NCBI RefSeq assembly: GCF_041103235.1
Contig: NZ_JBGCUN010000001.1
Span: forward strand, 1,860,001-1,924,000
From: Yoonia sp. R2331
Lineage (GTDB): Bacteria > Pseudomonadota > Alphaproteobacteria > Rhodobacterales > Rhodobacteraceae
DNA: 64,000 bases
Direction of reading: 5' to 3'
Part shown: piece by piece, positions 1 through 7,955 of the stretch
How positions within the stretch are numbered: position 1 is the stretch's first letter
Layout of the letters: each line of letters opens with the position of its first letter
The notes under the pieces: model-generated
Database searches by the model: none
Told to the model about the DNA's origin: nothing
What the model saw: only the letters and a program-made list of their open reading frames with translations
Program-made: the position numbers and the translations under genes

Positions 1-497
1 GACACAGCCAGACCACCGGGCAATGGTCCAAAGACCCGCGCCATTGTGGTCAAAAGCTCATCAGCGATCCGGCTGCGCTCCAGCACGATGCCCATCATCA
101 CGAACATCAGCACCGCCAACAGCGTTTCAATCGACTGGCCCGCCAAAACCCGCTCGTTCATCCGGTTCACGACAAAGGACACATTGCGGTCCAGTGCCAT
201 TTCCCAACCACCGGGGAACAATGGTTCGGCAATTCTTGGCAACTCGGGATTACTGAACACCGATATATTGTCAGGCCTGAGCCCGGTATCGACCAGAGCC
301 CTGAACTCTTCACTGCTCTTGTCGACAGCCATGTGGATCAGCAATCCACCACCATCCAGCAACGCAATAATGATAAAAGATATCACCGCCGCACCCGAGA
401 TCGCAAAGGCGACCGGGAACCCCGACAGAATGGCCCCGAACAAGGTCAGGAACACGATGATCAGGCCGACTTCGACGCCATCTAATCCAAAAAGCAT
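1..497 (-). CDS. dctM: TRAP transporter large permease DctM (partial, runs off the left edge)
   Basis: The first 165 codons of a gene whose 3' end lies outside the window. It begins MLFGLDGVEVGLIIVFLTLF and continues LSGFPVAFAISGAAVI, the typical N-terminal membrane segment of the DctM/IT superfamily. DctM is the large subunit that moves the substrate across the inner membrane with sodium. It follows dctQ by 12 bases on the same strand, as in standard dctPQM operons. Family assignment is from the visible membrane pattern and gene order. Confidence 0.9.
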   Translation of the reverse strand, partial: MLFGLDGVEVGLIIVFLTLFGAILSGFPVAFAISGAAVISFIIIALLDGGGLLIHMAVDKSSEEFRALVDTGLRPDNISVFSNPELPRIAEPLFPGGWEMALDRNVSFVVNRMNERVLAGQSIETLLAVLMFVMMGIVLERSRIADELLTTMARVFGPLPGGLAV

Positions 498-509
498 GAT
501 CCCGGCCCC

Positions 510-1472
510 CTAGTGAATTTCTGCGACAGTTTCGGCGACCGGATCGCCCAACTGGTCTTTGTCTAGGTTCTTGCCCGCGCTCTCGGGGCCTTCTTTCCAC
601 TCAAGGTAAGAGCGGAAGAAGAATGCGACGGCCTGCAAGACCACCAGCAGCGTGAAAGCAACCAACAGCACTTTGAACAGGAAATAGCCGTTGAACCCAT
701 TTGGGCTGAACCCGATGGTTTCGACATTGAACTTGAGCGCACGCGCCTTGGGCAGCAGCTTGTCCAGATCCTTAGCTGCGTCGGATGCCGACATCTTTGG
801 CGTCACCAGATGCCGCCACAGGAAGAACCAGCCGTAGAAATAGGTCAACACAGCAGCAGGCACCATAAAGACCATCGACCCGATCATGTCGATCATCCGC
901 TTTGCGCGGTGGCTGATCGCGGAATAGACCAGATCGACCCGCACATGCCCGCCTTGCACAAAGGTATAGCTCACGCACATGCACACGATAATGGCGTTGT
1001 AGAACTTCAACTCTTCTGACCACCAGCTGACGTCCTTGCTGAACGCCACACCAAAGCCCAGCGAAATCTCCGAGACCGCAAAGACCCGCTGCATGAAGAT
1101 GATGATAATCTGCTGCAGAACCATCAGCAGGCCCGCAAAGGCCGCCGTGCGACCTACAACATTGGCAAACCCTTCAAGGCCTTTCACGCAGGACCACATG
1201 AAGGCGTTGCGCACCAGTCCCACAGCTGTGACGACCAGAAAGATGAAAAGAAAGACGAAAAACAGCTCCCAACTGGCGCCGTAGTAGATGAACCGAAGCA
1301 GCGATTCCGCAGCCTCAAGGTCCGATATCTTTGAATTGAACGACATATGCGGCAACCACGCCAGCCAAAGCTGCGGGTTAAAGATGGCGTAGATCAGGTT
1401 GTAAGGTGCCTCGATCAAATGTGCGAAGAACCATCCCAAGGCATTTCCGCCCCAGCTTTCGACCAATCCCAT
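510..1472 (-). CDS. dctQ: TRAP transporter small permease, DctQ family (long form)
   Basis: About 320 residues, longer than the usual 160-200 for DctQ, because an extra N-terminal membrane region precedes the DctQ core. The core is recognised by GGHVRVDLVYSAIS around residue 180, a common DctQ signature, with several hydrophobic segments. The chosen ATG at 1472 has a GGGGGG tract six bases upstream; an in-frame ATG at 1478 sits directly against that tract. Long DctQ proteins are known with TakP-type 2-oxo-acid and lactate TRAP systems, which fits the dctP here. The small subunit pairs with DctM in the inner membrane. Confidence 0.88.
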   Translation of the reverse strand: MGLVESWGGNALGWFFAHLIEAPYNLIYAIFNPQLWLAWLPHMSFNSKISDLEAAESLLRFIYYGASWELFFVFLFIFLVVTAVGLVRNAFMWSCVKGLEGFANVVGRTAAFAGLLMVLQQIIIIFMQRVFAVSEISLGFGVAFSKDVSWWSEELKFYNAIIVCMCVSYTFVQGGHVRVDLVYSAISHRAKRMIDMIGSMVFMVPAAVLTYFYGWFFLWRHLVTPKMSASDAAKDLDKLLPKARALKFNVETIGFSPNGFNGYFLFKVLLVAFTLLVVLQAVAFFFRSYLEWKEGPESAGKNLDKDQLGDPVAETVAEIH

Positions 1473-1527
1473 GGTCATCCCCCCTATGTCGTCAGGTCAC
1501 CGCACCTGTTCAAATGCGGCGATGATC

Positions 1528-1558
1528 TGGGCCGGTCATAGCACCTACAACCGGCCCA
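1528..1558 (-). other. Perfect inverted repeat between dctP and dctQ
   Basis: Arms TGGGCCGGT (1528-1536) and ACCGGCCCA (1550-1558) match perfectly over 9 bp around a 13-base loop. On the transcript this hairpin lies right after the binding-protein gene and before the permease genes. No U-tract follows, so it is more likely an RNA-stabilising or attenuating structure than a full terminator. Confidence 0.6.
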
Positions 1559-1613
1559 AACTTTGATACAAATCAACCGCAAGAACGCCGCCCAAGCGAT
1601 TGATTTATATGGC

Positions 1614-2696
1614 TTAGCCCATCACGCGGTCGCGTTGTGCGCGATAGGCACCTTCGGAACGCTGGATCCAACCAGAAGACGCGGCCATCGACGTGTTGTA
1701 GGACGCGCGGATGCGGTCATAGATGTCGTCACCGTTGTACTGGTCAAGCGTTTCGGTTGCGGCTGTACCCATGGCATCCCAGACGCTGTCAGGGAATTCC
1801 AGAACCTTGACGCCACCGGCCTGCAGACGCTGCAGCGCCGCACCGTTGTTGCCCATAAACTGGCCCAAGTTCCACTGGTGCGCTTCACCGGCTGCGATCT
1901 CGATGATCTTCTGGTGCGCAGGTGACAGGCTGTCGAACACGTCGCGGTTCGTCGCAAGCGACAGACCCGCACCCGGCTCGTGCATGCCAGCGGTGTAGTA
2001 GAACTTGGTGATTTCCTGGAAACCGGCCTTTTCGTCGGCCCATGGACCGATCCACTCAGTGCCGTCAATCGCGCCGGATGCCAGCGCCTGATACACTTCT
2101 GCACCTGGCAAGTTCTGTACCGATGCGCCCATTTTGCCCAGCGCTTCACCGCCCAGACCCGGCATACGGAATTTCAGACCCTGGAAGTCTTCGGGGCCTG
2201 CGATTTCCTTGGCAAACCAACCACCAGCCTGCGGGCCTGTGTTACCAGCCAGGAACGACTTGAGGCCAAAGATCTGGCCCAGTTCGTCATGCAGCGCATG
2301 GCCGTCGCCGTGGTAGTACCAGTTCACCAATTCCTGCGGCGTCATGCCAAACGGAACAGAGGTGTAAAAGGCATAGCCGGGGTGCTGGTTGATGAAGTAG
2401 TAGTCAGCACCGTGGTACATGTCCGCCTGACCAGAGGTCACAGCGTCGAAGACTTCGAATGCGCCAACCAGTTCGCCAGCGGCCTTCAGATCAATCGTCA
2501 GGCTGCCATCGGACATCGCGGTGATCGTGTCAGCAGCGCGCTGTGCAGCATCATGCACACCGGCCAACCCGCGGCCCCAAGTCGTGACCAGCGTCAGCGT
2601 GCGGTTGCCCTGCGCATAGGCCGGTGCAGCCAGCGTCGTCGCCGCTGCTGCGGTCCCGCCAAGTGCTGTATTTTTCAGAAATGAACGACGATCCAT
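1614..2696 (-). CDS. dctP: TRAP transporter substrate-binding protein, DctP/TakP type
   Basis: 360 residues. The N-terminus MDRRSFLKNTALGG followed by an alanine-rich stretch ending PAYAQG is a twin-arginine (Tat) signal peptide, so the protein is exported folded to the periplasm. The segment GLKFRMPGLGGEAL near residue 170 carries the conserved arginine that binds the substrate carboxylate in DctP-family proteins. Length, Tat signal and long DctQ partner suggest the TakP subgroup (2-oxo acids, lactate), but the ligand cannot be read from sequence. It heads the dctPQM operon and is divergent from a two-component pair that probably controls it. Confidence 0.92.
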   Translation of the reverse strand: MDRRSFLKNTALGGTAAAATTLAAPAYAQGNRTLTLVTTWGRGLAGVHDAAQRAADTITAMSDGSLTIDLKAAGELVGAFEVFDAVTSGQADMYHGADYYFINQHPGYAFYTSVPFGMTPQELVNWYYHGDGHALHDELGQIFGLKSFLAGNTGPQAGGWFAKEIAGPEDFQGLKFRMPGLGGEALGKMGASVQNLPGAEVYQALASGAIDGTEWIGPWADEKAGFQEITKFYYTAGMHEPGAGLSLATNRDVFDSLSPAHQKIIEIAAGEAHQWNLGQFMGNNGAALQRLQAGGVKVLEFPDSVWDAMGTAATETLDQYNGDDIYDRIRASYNTSMAASSGWIQRSEGAYRAQRDRVMG

Positions 2697-2768
2697 TGTA
2701 TTCCTCCCATAGGTTTCGTCAGCCGGCGCCCGGAATCCGGGCTCGGTTCGTGAGCAGAGCCTAGCGAC

Positions 2769-2802
2769 GTGACGTCACAACTTGAATACGCAGAACTGCG
2801 TA
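2769..2802. promoter_or_regulatory. Two perfect palindromes in the dctP/histidine-kinase intergenic region
   Basis: GTGACGTCAC (2769-2778) is a perfect 10-base palindrome. TACGCAG-AA-CTGCGTA (2787-2802) is a perfect palindrome with 7-bp arms. Both lie 70-110 bases upstream of dctP and about 100 bases upstream of the kinase gene. NarL/FixJ-type regulators bind short inverted repeats of this kind, and one is encoded next door (4350-4991), so the second palindrome is the best candidate operator. That link is inference. Confidence 0.6.
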
Positions 2803-2904
2803 GAAACAGCAAATTTGGCATGTGTTCCGGACCAATCCGCCCGAAAACACCAACCCTTTTTCCACCGTTAGCGCTCACGATTCGCAGAGAGGGTCTTTGA
2901 TTCT

Positions 2905-4353
2905 TTGGCGATTCGCCGCAAAACCGGATGCATGCACCAACTCTGGTCCCGCCTGCGCGATGCGTTCGATCTGACTTATGGGCAGAAGGTGTTCCTTCTG
3001 GCGACGGTTCCTTTGATCCTCGCCGTCTCTTTGATTGCTGTCGTTGTCACATCGCAATCGCGACAGCTGGCAGAGCGCGAGATTGCAGCACTCGAGGCGC
3101 AGTTGATCGGGGCCAAACGTGAAGAGCTTAAAAACTACCTCTCTATCGCCCGAACCGCATTCGTGAACACGTACGGCCGTGCAGCCCCGGATGACGAAGC
3201 CGCAAAGTTGCTCGTGACACAGGAACTGTCGGCCATGCTTTATGGGCAAGACGGCTATTTCTTTGTGTTTGATTATGACGGCACAAATCTTGTGGCTCCC
3301 CGCCAGACCTATCTCATCGGGCGTGACTGGTCGGGCCTGACCGACCGTAACGGTGTGGCCATCACAGACGAGCTGATCCGCATCGCCCGCACCGGTGGCG
3401 GTTACCACAGCTTTGACTGGCCCAAACCCTCAACCGGGGAACTTGGGCGCATGGTTGTCTATGTGAACGGATTGCAGGATTGGCGTTGGGCCATCGGCAC
3501 CGGCATTTTCATTGACGATGTGCTGACCACTGTTGCCGCGTCGCGCGCGGATGTGCAAGCGCGGATCGAACGCACCTCACTTTATATCGTTGCCATCGCT
3601 GTGGCCGCCGTTTTGGGCGTGTTCCTGTCCGGGCTGGTTCTGAACATCCGCGAACGTCGCCTTGCCGATGCCAAGCTCAAGGACCTGACCCAGCGGATCA
3701 TTGACACGCAAGAAGAAGAACGCAGCCGCGTGGCGCGCGAACTGCACGATGGGATCAGCCAGATGCTGGTGGGGGTGCGCTATGCGCTGGAACTCACCCG
3801 CCGCAAACTGAACCTCGCCAAGAACCCCGCGGGCGAGACCCTGCAAAAGGGCATCGACGGTCTGGGCGGCGCCATTCAAGAGGTGCGCCGCATCAGCCGC
3901 GATCTGCGCCCCGGCGTGTTGGATGATCTGGGCCTTGGCCCTGCCCTACAGGCGCTAACGGATGATTTCTCTAGCCGCACTGGCATCGTTTGCACCTTTG
4001 AAACCGTGGTGTTCCGCAACCGTCTGGACCAAGAAGCCCGCATCGCCCTTTACCGGATCGCGCAAGAGGCGTTGACCAATATCGAGCGTCACGCCGGCGC
4101 GACATCGGTCTTTGTCTCGCTCAAGGGCAATCGCAAGGGCGGGCTGCTGACCGTGCGTGACAACGGCGCTGGCATGCAGTGGCCGCCACCCAAAGGCGCG
4201 CGCGGCCTTGGCCTGCGCAACATGGCCGAACGGATCGAACAATTGGGCGGGTCGCTCAAGATCACGTCCAGCACCGAAGGCACAACCATTGCAGCCCAGG
4301 TGCCACTGACCCATATGCTGACACCCAACGACGCAAGGAAAGAAGCCGCATGA
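2905..4353 (+). CDS. Cache-domain sensor histidine kinase, NarL/DegS type
   Basis: 482 residues. After an N-terminal membrane helix (about 29-50) comes a periplasmic sensing region with Cache features (GQDGYFFVFDYDGTNL; WRWAIGTGIFIDDV), then a second helix (about 229-249). A HisKA_3 segment follows with the phospho-accepting histidine in VARELHDGISQ, and a HATPase_c domain with ALTNIERHA. Cache domains bind small ligands such as organic acids. The frame opens with TTG at 2905, preceded by AGAGGG; an ATG at 2932 is the alternative. The stop overlaps the response regulator start by 4 bases (ATGA), so the two are translationally coupled. A role in sensing the TRAP substrate is inferred from position. 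Confidence 0.9.
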   Translation: MAIRRKTGCMHQLWSRLRDAFDLTYGQKVFLLATVPLILAVSLIAVVVTSQSRQLAEREIAALEAQLIGAKREELKNYLSIARTAFVNTYGRAAPDDEAAKLLVTQELSAMLYGQDGYFFVFDYDGTNLVAPRQTYLIGRDWSGLTDRNGVAITDELIRIARTGGGYHSFDWPKPSTGELGRMVVYVNGLQDWRWAIGTGIFIDDVLTTVAASRADVQARIERTSLYIVAIAVAAVLGVFLSGLVLNIRERRLADAKLKDLTQRIIDTQEEERSRVARELHDGISQMLVGVRYALELTRRKLNLAKNPAGETLQKGIDGLGGAIQEVRRISRDLRPGVLDDLGLGPALQALTDDFSSRTGIVCTFETVVFRNRLDQEARIALYRIAQEALTNIERHAGATSVFVSLKGNRKGGLLTVRDNGAGMQWPPPKGARGLGLRNMAERIEQLGGSLKITSSTEGTTIAAQVPLTHMLTPNDARKEAA

Positions 4354-4991
4354 ACGAGCCTACCCGCATCGTGATCGTGGATGATCACCCGATGGTCGCC
4401 GAAGGTATCCAGTCCATCCTTGAAAGCTATGACGACATCGACGTGGTGGGTGTGCTGACCAATGGTCAGGACGCGGTGGCGCAAGTAGAAACACTTGCCC
4501 CCGATGTCATGCTGCTCGATCTCAACATGCCGGGCCTGTCAGGTCTTACCGCAACCGAAATGATCCTTGAAAAACGCCCCCAGACACGGGTGCTGATCCT
4601 GTCGATGCATGACAGCCCTGAATATATCTCGACCGCTCTGCGCCATGGCGCGATGGGTTATGTTCTGAAAGATGTCCCGACCGAAGAGATTCACACCGCC
4701 ATCCGCACCGTGATGTCGGGCAAACAATATCTGTGCACCGGTGCCAGCGAGTCCCTGACCCCCAACATCGCCGATGGTCGTGAGCCCTTGACCGGACGTG
4801 AACAGACGATCCTGCTGGAACTCGCACAAGGCAAATCCAACAAAGATGTCGCAAGCGCGCTTGATATCTCGGTCCGCACCGTCGAGACCCACCGCCAGAA
4901 TATCAAGCGCAAGTTGGGCATTTCTTCCACAGCGGGCCTGACCCGCTATGCGATGGAACACGGCGTTTTGCAGGGCACCGGGCGCCTTTAG
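4350..4991 (+). CDS. NarL/FixJ-family response regulator
   Basis: 213 residues with a receiver domain (IVIVDDHPMVAEG at the start; phosphorylation site Asp57 in LLDLNMPG) and a LuxR-type helix-turn-helix (LTGREQTILLELAQGKSN to VETHRQNIKRKLGI, about 147-200). It is the partner of the preceding kinase. Once phosphorylated it should bind an inverted repeat, the best local candidate being the palindrome at 2787-2802. The stop codon overlaps the end of the convergent gene 4988-5953. Confidence 0.94.
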   Translation: MNEPTRIVIVDDHPMVAEGIQSILESYDDIDVVGVLTNGQDAVAQVETLAPDVMLLDLNMPGLSGLTATEMILEKRPQTRVLILSMHDSPEYISTALRHGAMGYVLKDVPTEEIHTAIRTVMSGKQYLCTGASESLTPNIADGREPLTGREQTILLELAQGKSNKDVASALDISVRTVETHRQNIKRKLGISSTAGLTRYAMEHGVLQGTGRL

Positions 4992-5953
4992 GCGTTATAG
5001 ATCTTCGCCAGATTGCCGTAGCGCACGGCTTGTTCCCATTGATCCAATGCGTTCTTGATCCGCAGCCGCGGCTGGGTCTTGCCCGGCAAGGGCTTGGCCG
5101 AAGAGGACGCTTTGCCCAAACACCCATAGACCTCCAACCCCGTGGGGCCGCCATCCTTGGACACTTCTGCGTTAAAGGAATGTGCCAGACTGTTGCCGTT
5201 GTCGCCCTTGTCCGCGCTGTAACAGGCCCACAAAACCACCTTGGCTGCAGTGTCGCCTGCCTGAAATTTTTCGCGAAACAGATAGGCCAGCGCCCGTGCT
5301 GATTTTTCAAAGTCACTGCGTGACTTCTCCTCGCCGGTGAATTTATCGCGGTGCTGCTTTGCGACATGCTGACGTTCGGCGTTTGGCATGGTTACGATGC
5401 CGGCCGCAATCGACGTATGGGTCTGTTGAATTTCGTTCGGCGCATAGACCCGCACAACTTCGTTCGGCGGTCCGGGGCTCAGGTCCTTTTGCAGCAGGTC
5501 AGTATTGAAAACACGCTGCCCCGCGACAACCGGCAGCTTTCGTTTTGCAAATGCCTCAAGCTTTTGCAGGAACACGTCAAAGTCCATCTCCTCGGGCACG
5601 GCAAAATCCGTGTAATGAGTCGCCGCCGGACCCCCGCCTTGAAATCGCAGCGCTACGGGAAGTGAGGCATATTCCCCCACAAGGCTGGTCACACCCGCAG
5701 AACAATGCCCCACGATAAAAACGCTATCCGCATCGTTCAGCGCAATCTGCCCGTCATCAACATGGATAACAGTGTCCGCCTCACCTGCGGCCCCCGCCGC
5801 ATTCACCGTCACGGCATAGACGATCCCGAATTTTTCATGCGGCGTTTGCCCGGCGGTCGGCACGCTCGCCTGTCGGCCAAAGGCAGGTGTCAGCGCGCTA
5901 AGCGCGTCAAATCCAAAAGGTGTGGGATAGGGCCACCACAAATAAACGGTCAT
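4988..5953 (-). CDS. Uncharacterised protein with a possible clan CD (caspase-like) motif pair
   Basis: 321 residues, start at 5953 supported by AGGAGC upstream. No signal peptide or membrane helix, so probably cytoplasmic. Two hydrophobic-strand blocks stand out: DSVFIVGHCSAGV (about residues 77-90) and AKVVLWACYSADKG (about 240-253), followed by LEVYGCLGKAS. A strand ending in His, and later a strand ending in Ala-Cys-x-Ser, is the arrangement of the His/Cys dyad in clan CD peptidases (caspases, CHAT, C11, C80). Here Cys replaces the usual Gly after His. I cannot name a family. It stands alone between the two-component pair and the Sel1 gene. Function unknown; protease-like fold is a hypothesis. 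Confidence 0.7.
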   Translation of the reverse strand: MTVYLWWPYPTPFGFDALSALTPAFGRQASVPTAGQTPHEKFGIVYAVTVNAAGAAGEADTVIHVDDGQIALNDADSVFIVGHCSAGVTSLVGEYASLPVALRFQGGGPAATHYTDFAVPEEMDFDVFLQKLEAFAKRKLPVVAGQRVFNTDLLQKDLSPGPPNEVVRVYAPNEIQQTHTSIAAGIVTMPNAERQHVAKQHRDKFTGEEKSRSDFEKSARALAYLFREKFQAGDTAAKVVLWACYSADKGDNGNSLAHSFNAEVSKDGGPTGLEVYGCLGKASSSAKPLPGKTQPRLRIKNALDQWEQAVRYGNLAKIYNA

Positions 5954-6148
5954 TCATGCGCTCCTGTGAAATGAGATTTGAAAAAAGGAAACCGAACAAA
6001 TACGCCGCCAGCCTAATCGCCGCGATGCCCACCCGGCAATCCACATTTCAGGATTTGCATGATCTTCAGGTCACAAGCCCGAACCGCCTCTGTGTTCCAA
6101 TCAGCACATGGCGCTGCGCGTTACTGCCGCGTGACCGACCGGCGCACC

Positions 6149-6619
6149 TTACTTGAACGGGTACATCCAGACCCGATAATCATCGACCAACACTTCGGCC
6201 CGGGCGCGCTCTTCAGCGGTCAGTCGCGGGGTGATTTCTTCCAGTGAATCAAGCGCATCAGGGTCGCCGCCTATTGCTGACAGCGCATACCACAGATAGG
6301 CTCTGACCATGTCTGGCGCGGGCAAGCCGCGTCCCACTTCATAGTACCAACCTAAGCCCGATTGCGCTCCCGGATGCCCTTTCAACGACGCCCTGAGATA
6401 CCAGTCAAACGCCCGCTCGTCATCGCGCTGGACACCCAGACCCATGGCGTACATCACGCCAATCAGCTCCTCGGCGTCCGCATTCCCCGACCGCGCATAA
6501 AGCTCGAACATCTCGCGCGCTTCTTCAAAGGCTCCCGCCTCCATCAAATCGCGCGCTTCTTCCATGTTGGCCTGCGCCGCGCTCGCCCAAAGGCACAAAA
6601 CCACCGCTATCTTGCGCAT
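6149..6619 (-). CDS. Secreted Sel1-repeat protein
   Basis: 156 residues. Start at 6619 is preceded by AGGAG and gives a clean signal peptide (MRKIAVVLCLWASAAQA). The mature part has Sel1/TPR-like helices: AEELIGVMYAMGLGVQRD, then GAQSGLGWYYEVGRG, then AYLWYALSA. Sel1 repeats are protein-binding scaffolds, here periplasmic. The gene is divergent from, and at its 5' end overlaps or abuts, the di-heme peroxidase gene, so they may share a control region. Confidence 0.85.
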   Translation of the reverse strand: MRKIAVVLCLWASAAQANMEEARDLMEAGAFEEAREMFELYARSGNADAEELIGVMYAMGLGVQRDDERAFDWYLRASLKGHPGAQSGLGWYYEVGRGLPAPDMVRAYLWYALSAIGGDPDALDSLEEITPRLTAEERARAEVLVDDYRVWMYPFK

Positions 6620-7879
6620 CTCTTTTGTCTCCTTGCGGCCCCTGCCGCGGCCCAAATCAGCCCTGACGATTACATCCCGGCTGATCCGGCACAAGCCCGC
6701 CTCGGTCAACTTTTGTTCTACGACAAGGTGCTGTCGGGGAACCGGAATATTGCTTGTGGCACCTGCCACCACCATGACCACGCCGGTGGCGACGGGCTGT
6801 CCTTGGGCATCGGCGAAGGTGGCGAAGGGGTTGGTCCCGACCGCACGCCGGGGATCGGCGCTGACCGCATCCGCAAACGTATCCCACGGAACGCCCCCGC
6901 GCTGTGGAACCTGGGCCATAACTCGGTCAAGGTGCTGTTTCATGACGGCCGGCTCTCGGTCTCGGACATCTACGGCAACGGCTTTGATTCACCGGCAGAG
7001 GAATGGCTGCCCCCCGGCCTTGACAACATCGTCGCAGCCCAGGCCCTGTTCCCGCTGACCGCGCAATTCGAGATGGCAGGCAACCCCGGCGAAAATGAGG
7101 TGATCGGCGCCCTGCGCACCCGCATTGATCGCGGCTGGCCAATCATCGCAAAAAGGGTCCGTACAATCCCGGAATATGGCGCAATGTTTGTCGACGCCTT
7201 TGACCACATCAACCACCCGTCCGAGGCAACGATCGTCGAAATCGGCAATGCGCTGGGTGCGTTCATCACCACCGAATGGCGCAGTGCAGACAGCGCTTAT
7301 GACGCATGGCTCGCAGGCATGCCCTTGCCCGACGACGCTGAACGCGGGCGGCAGCTCTTTACCCAATTGCGCTGTGCTGCCTGCCACGCAGGCCCGCTTT
7401 TCACCGATCAGAGCTTTCACGCCCTCGCCGTCCCTGCCTTTGGCCCCGGCCGCACCCGCCGGTTTGACCCAATGCCCCGCGACGTCGGCCGCATGGGCGA
7501 AACCGACCTGCTGGACGACGCTTACCGGTTCCGCACCCCCAGCCTGCGCAACGTGGCCCTGACGGCACCCTATGGCCACAACGGCGCGTTCCCGACGCTG
7601 GATGCCATGATCCGCCACCACGCAGGCCAGGACATCTGGACCCCTGACATGGCGCAACTGCCCGTCGTCCCATGGCTCGCCGCCGCTGACTTCGCGATCC
7701 GTTCCGACACCAGAGAGATGGCGCGCGTCGCCGCCGCGCGTGACCTGCGCCCTTTCACCGTCACCGATGCCGAGATCTCGGATCTCAAGGCGTTCCTGCA
7801 CGCGCTCACCGGCGCAACTGCGGAAACCCGCCCTCTTGGTCGCCCGGACAGCGTCCCCTCGGGTCTGCCAGTCGACTAA
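6572..7879 (+). CDS. Di-heme cytochrome c peroxidase / MauG-like protein (start defective or unusual)
   Basis: The mature protein starts near QISPDDYIPADPAQ. It has two c-type heme sites, CGTCH (with RNIACGTCHHHDHAGG) and CAACH (RCAACHAGPLFTDQ), the layout of bacterial di-heme peroxidases and MauG. These act in the periplasm on peroxide or protein substrates. A signal-peptide-like stretch (LAHLFCLLAAPAAAQ) is read in frame, but no ATG, GTG or TTG precedes it at a sensible distance. The coordinate given is a CTG. A TTG at 6612 would give a natural signal peptide if one base had been lost near 6619. The C-terminus (GRPDSVPSGLPVD) closely resembles that of the paralogue at 16816-18132. Confidence 0.8.
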   Translation: MRRARPKAQNHRYLAHLFCLLAAPAAAQISPDDYIPADPAQARLGQLLFYDKVLSGNRNIACGTCHHHDHAGGDGLSLGIGEGGEGVGPDRTPGIGADRIRKRIPRNAPALWNLGHNSVKVLFHDGRLSVSDIYGNGFDSPAEEWLPPGLDNIVAAQALFPLTAQFEMAGNPGENEVIGALRTRIDRGWPIIAKRVRTIPEYGAMFVDAFDHINHPSEATIVEIGNALGAFITTEWRSADSAYDAWLAGMPLPDDAERGRQLFTQLRCAACHAGPLFTDQSFHALAVPAFGPGRTRRFDPMPRDVGRMGETDLLDDAYRFRTPSLRNVALTAPYGHNGAFPTLDAMIRHHAGQDIWTPDMAQLPVVPWLAAADFAIRSDTREMARVAAARDLRPFTVTDAEISDLKAFLHALTGATAETRPLGRPDSVPSGLPVD

Positions 7880-7882
7880 GCC

Positions 7883-7926
7883 CTTCTTCTGGCTAAAATA
7901 ATCCTGGGGTCCGGGGCAAAGCCCCG
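7883..7926. terminator. Repeat copy plus hairpin between convergent genes
   Basis: CGGGGC-AAA-GCCCCG (7912-7926) forms a short strong hairpin followed by GAAAAAGGG, between the convergent MauG-like and glycerate kinase genes. Just before it, 7883-7904 is one copy of a 22-base motif (CTTCTTCTGGCTAAAATAAT then CC) that recurs at 18921-18942 and, reversed, at 20902-20923. Confidence 0.55.
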
Positions 7927-7955
7927 AAAAAGGGTGGGTGGGCGGGCACCGCCCC

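Noticed and set aside
4179-4349. Upstream extension of the response regulator into the kinase gene.
   Set aside because: The extension is Arg/His-rich shadow sequence; the ATG at 4350 overlapping the kinase stop gives a normal receiver N-terminus.
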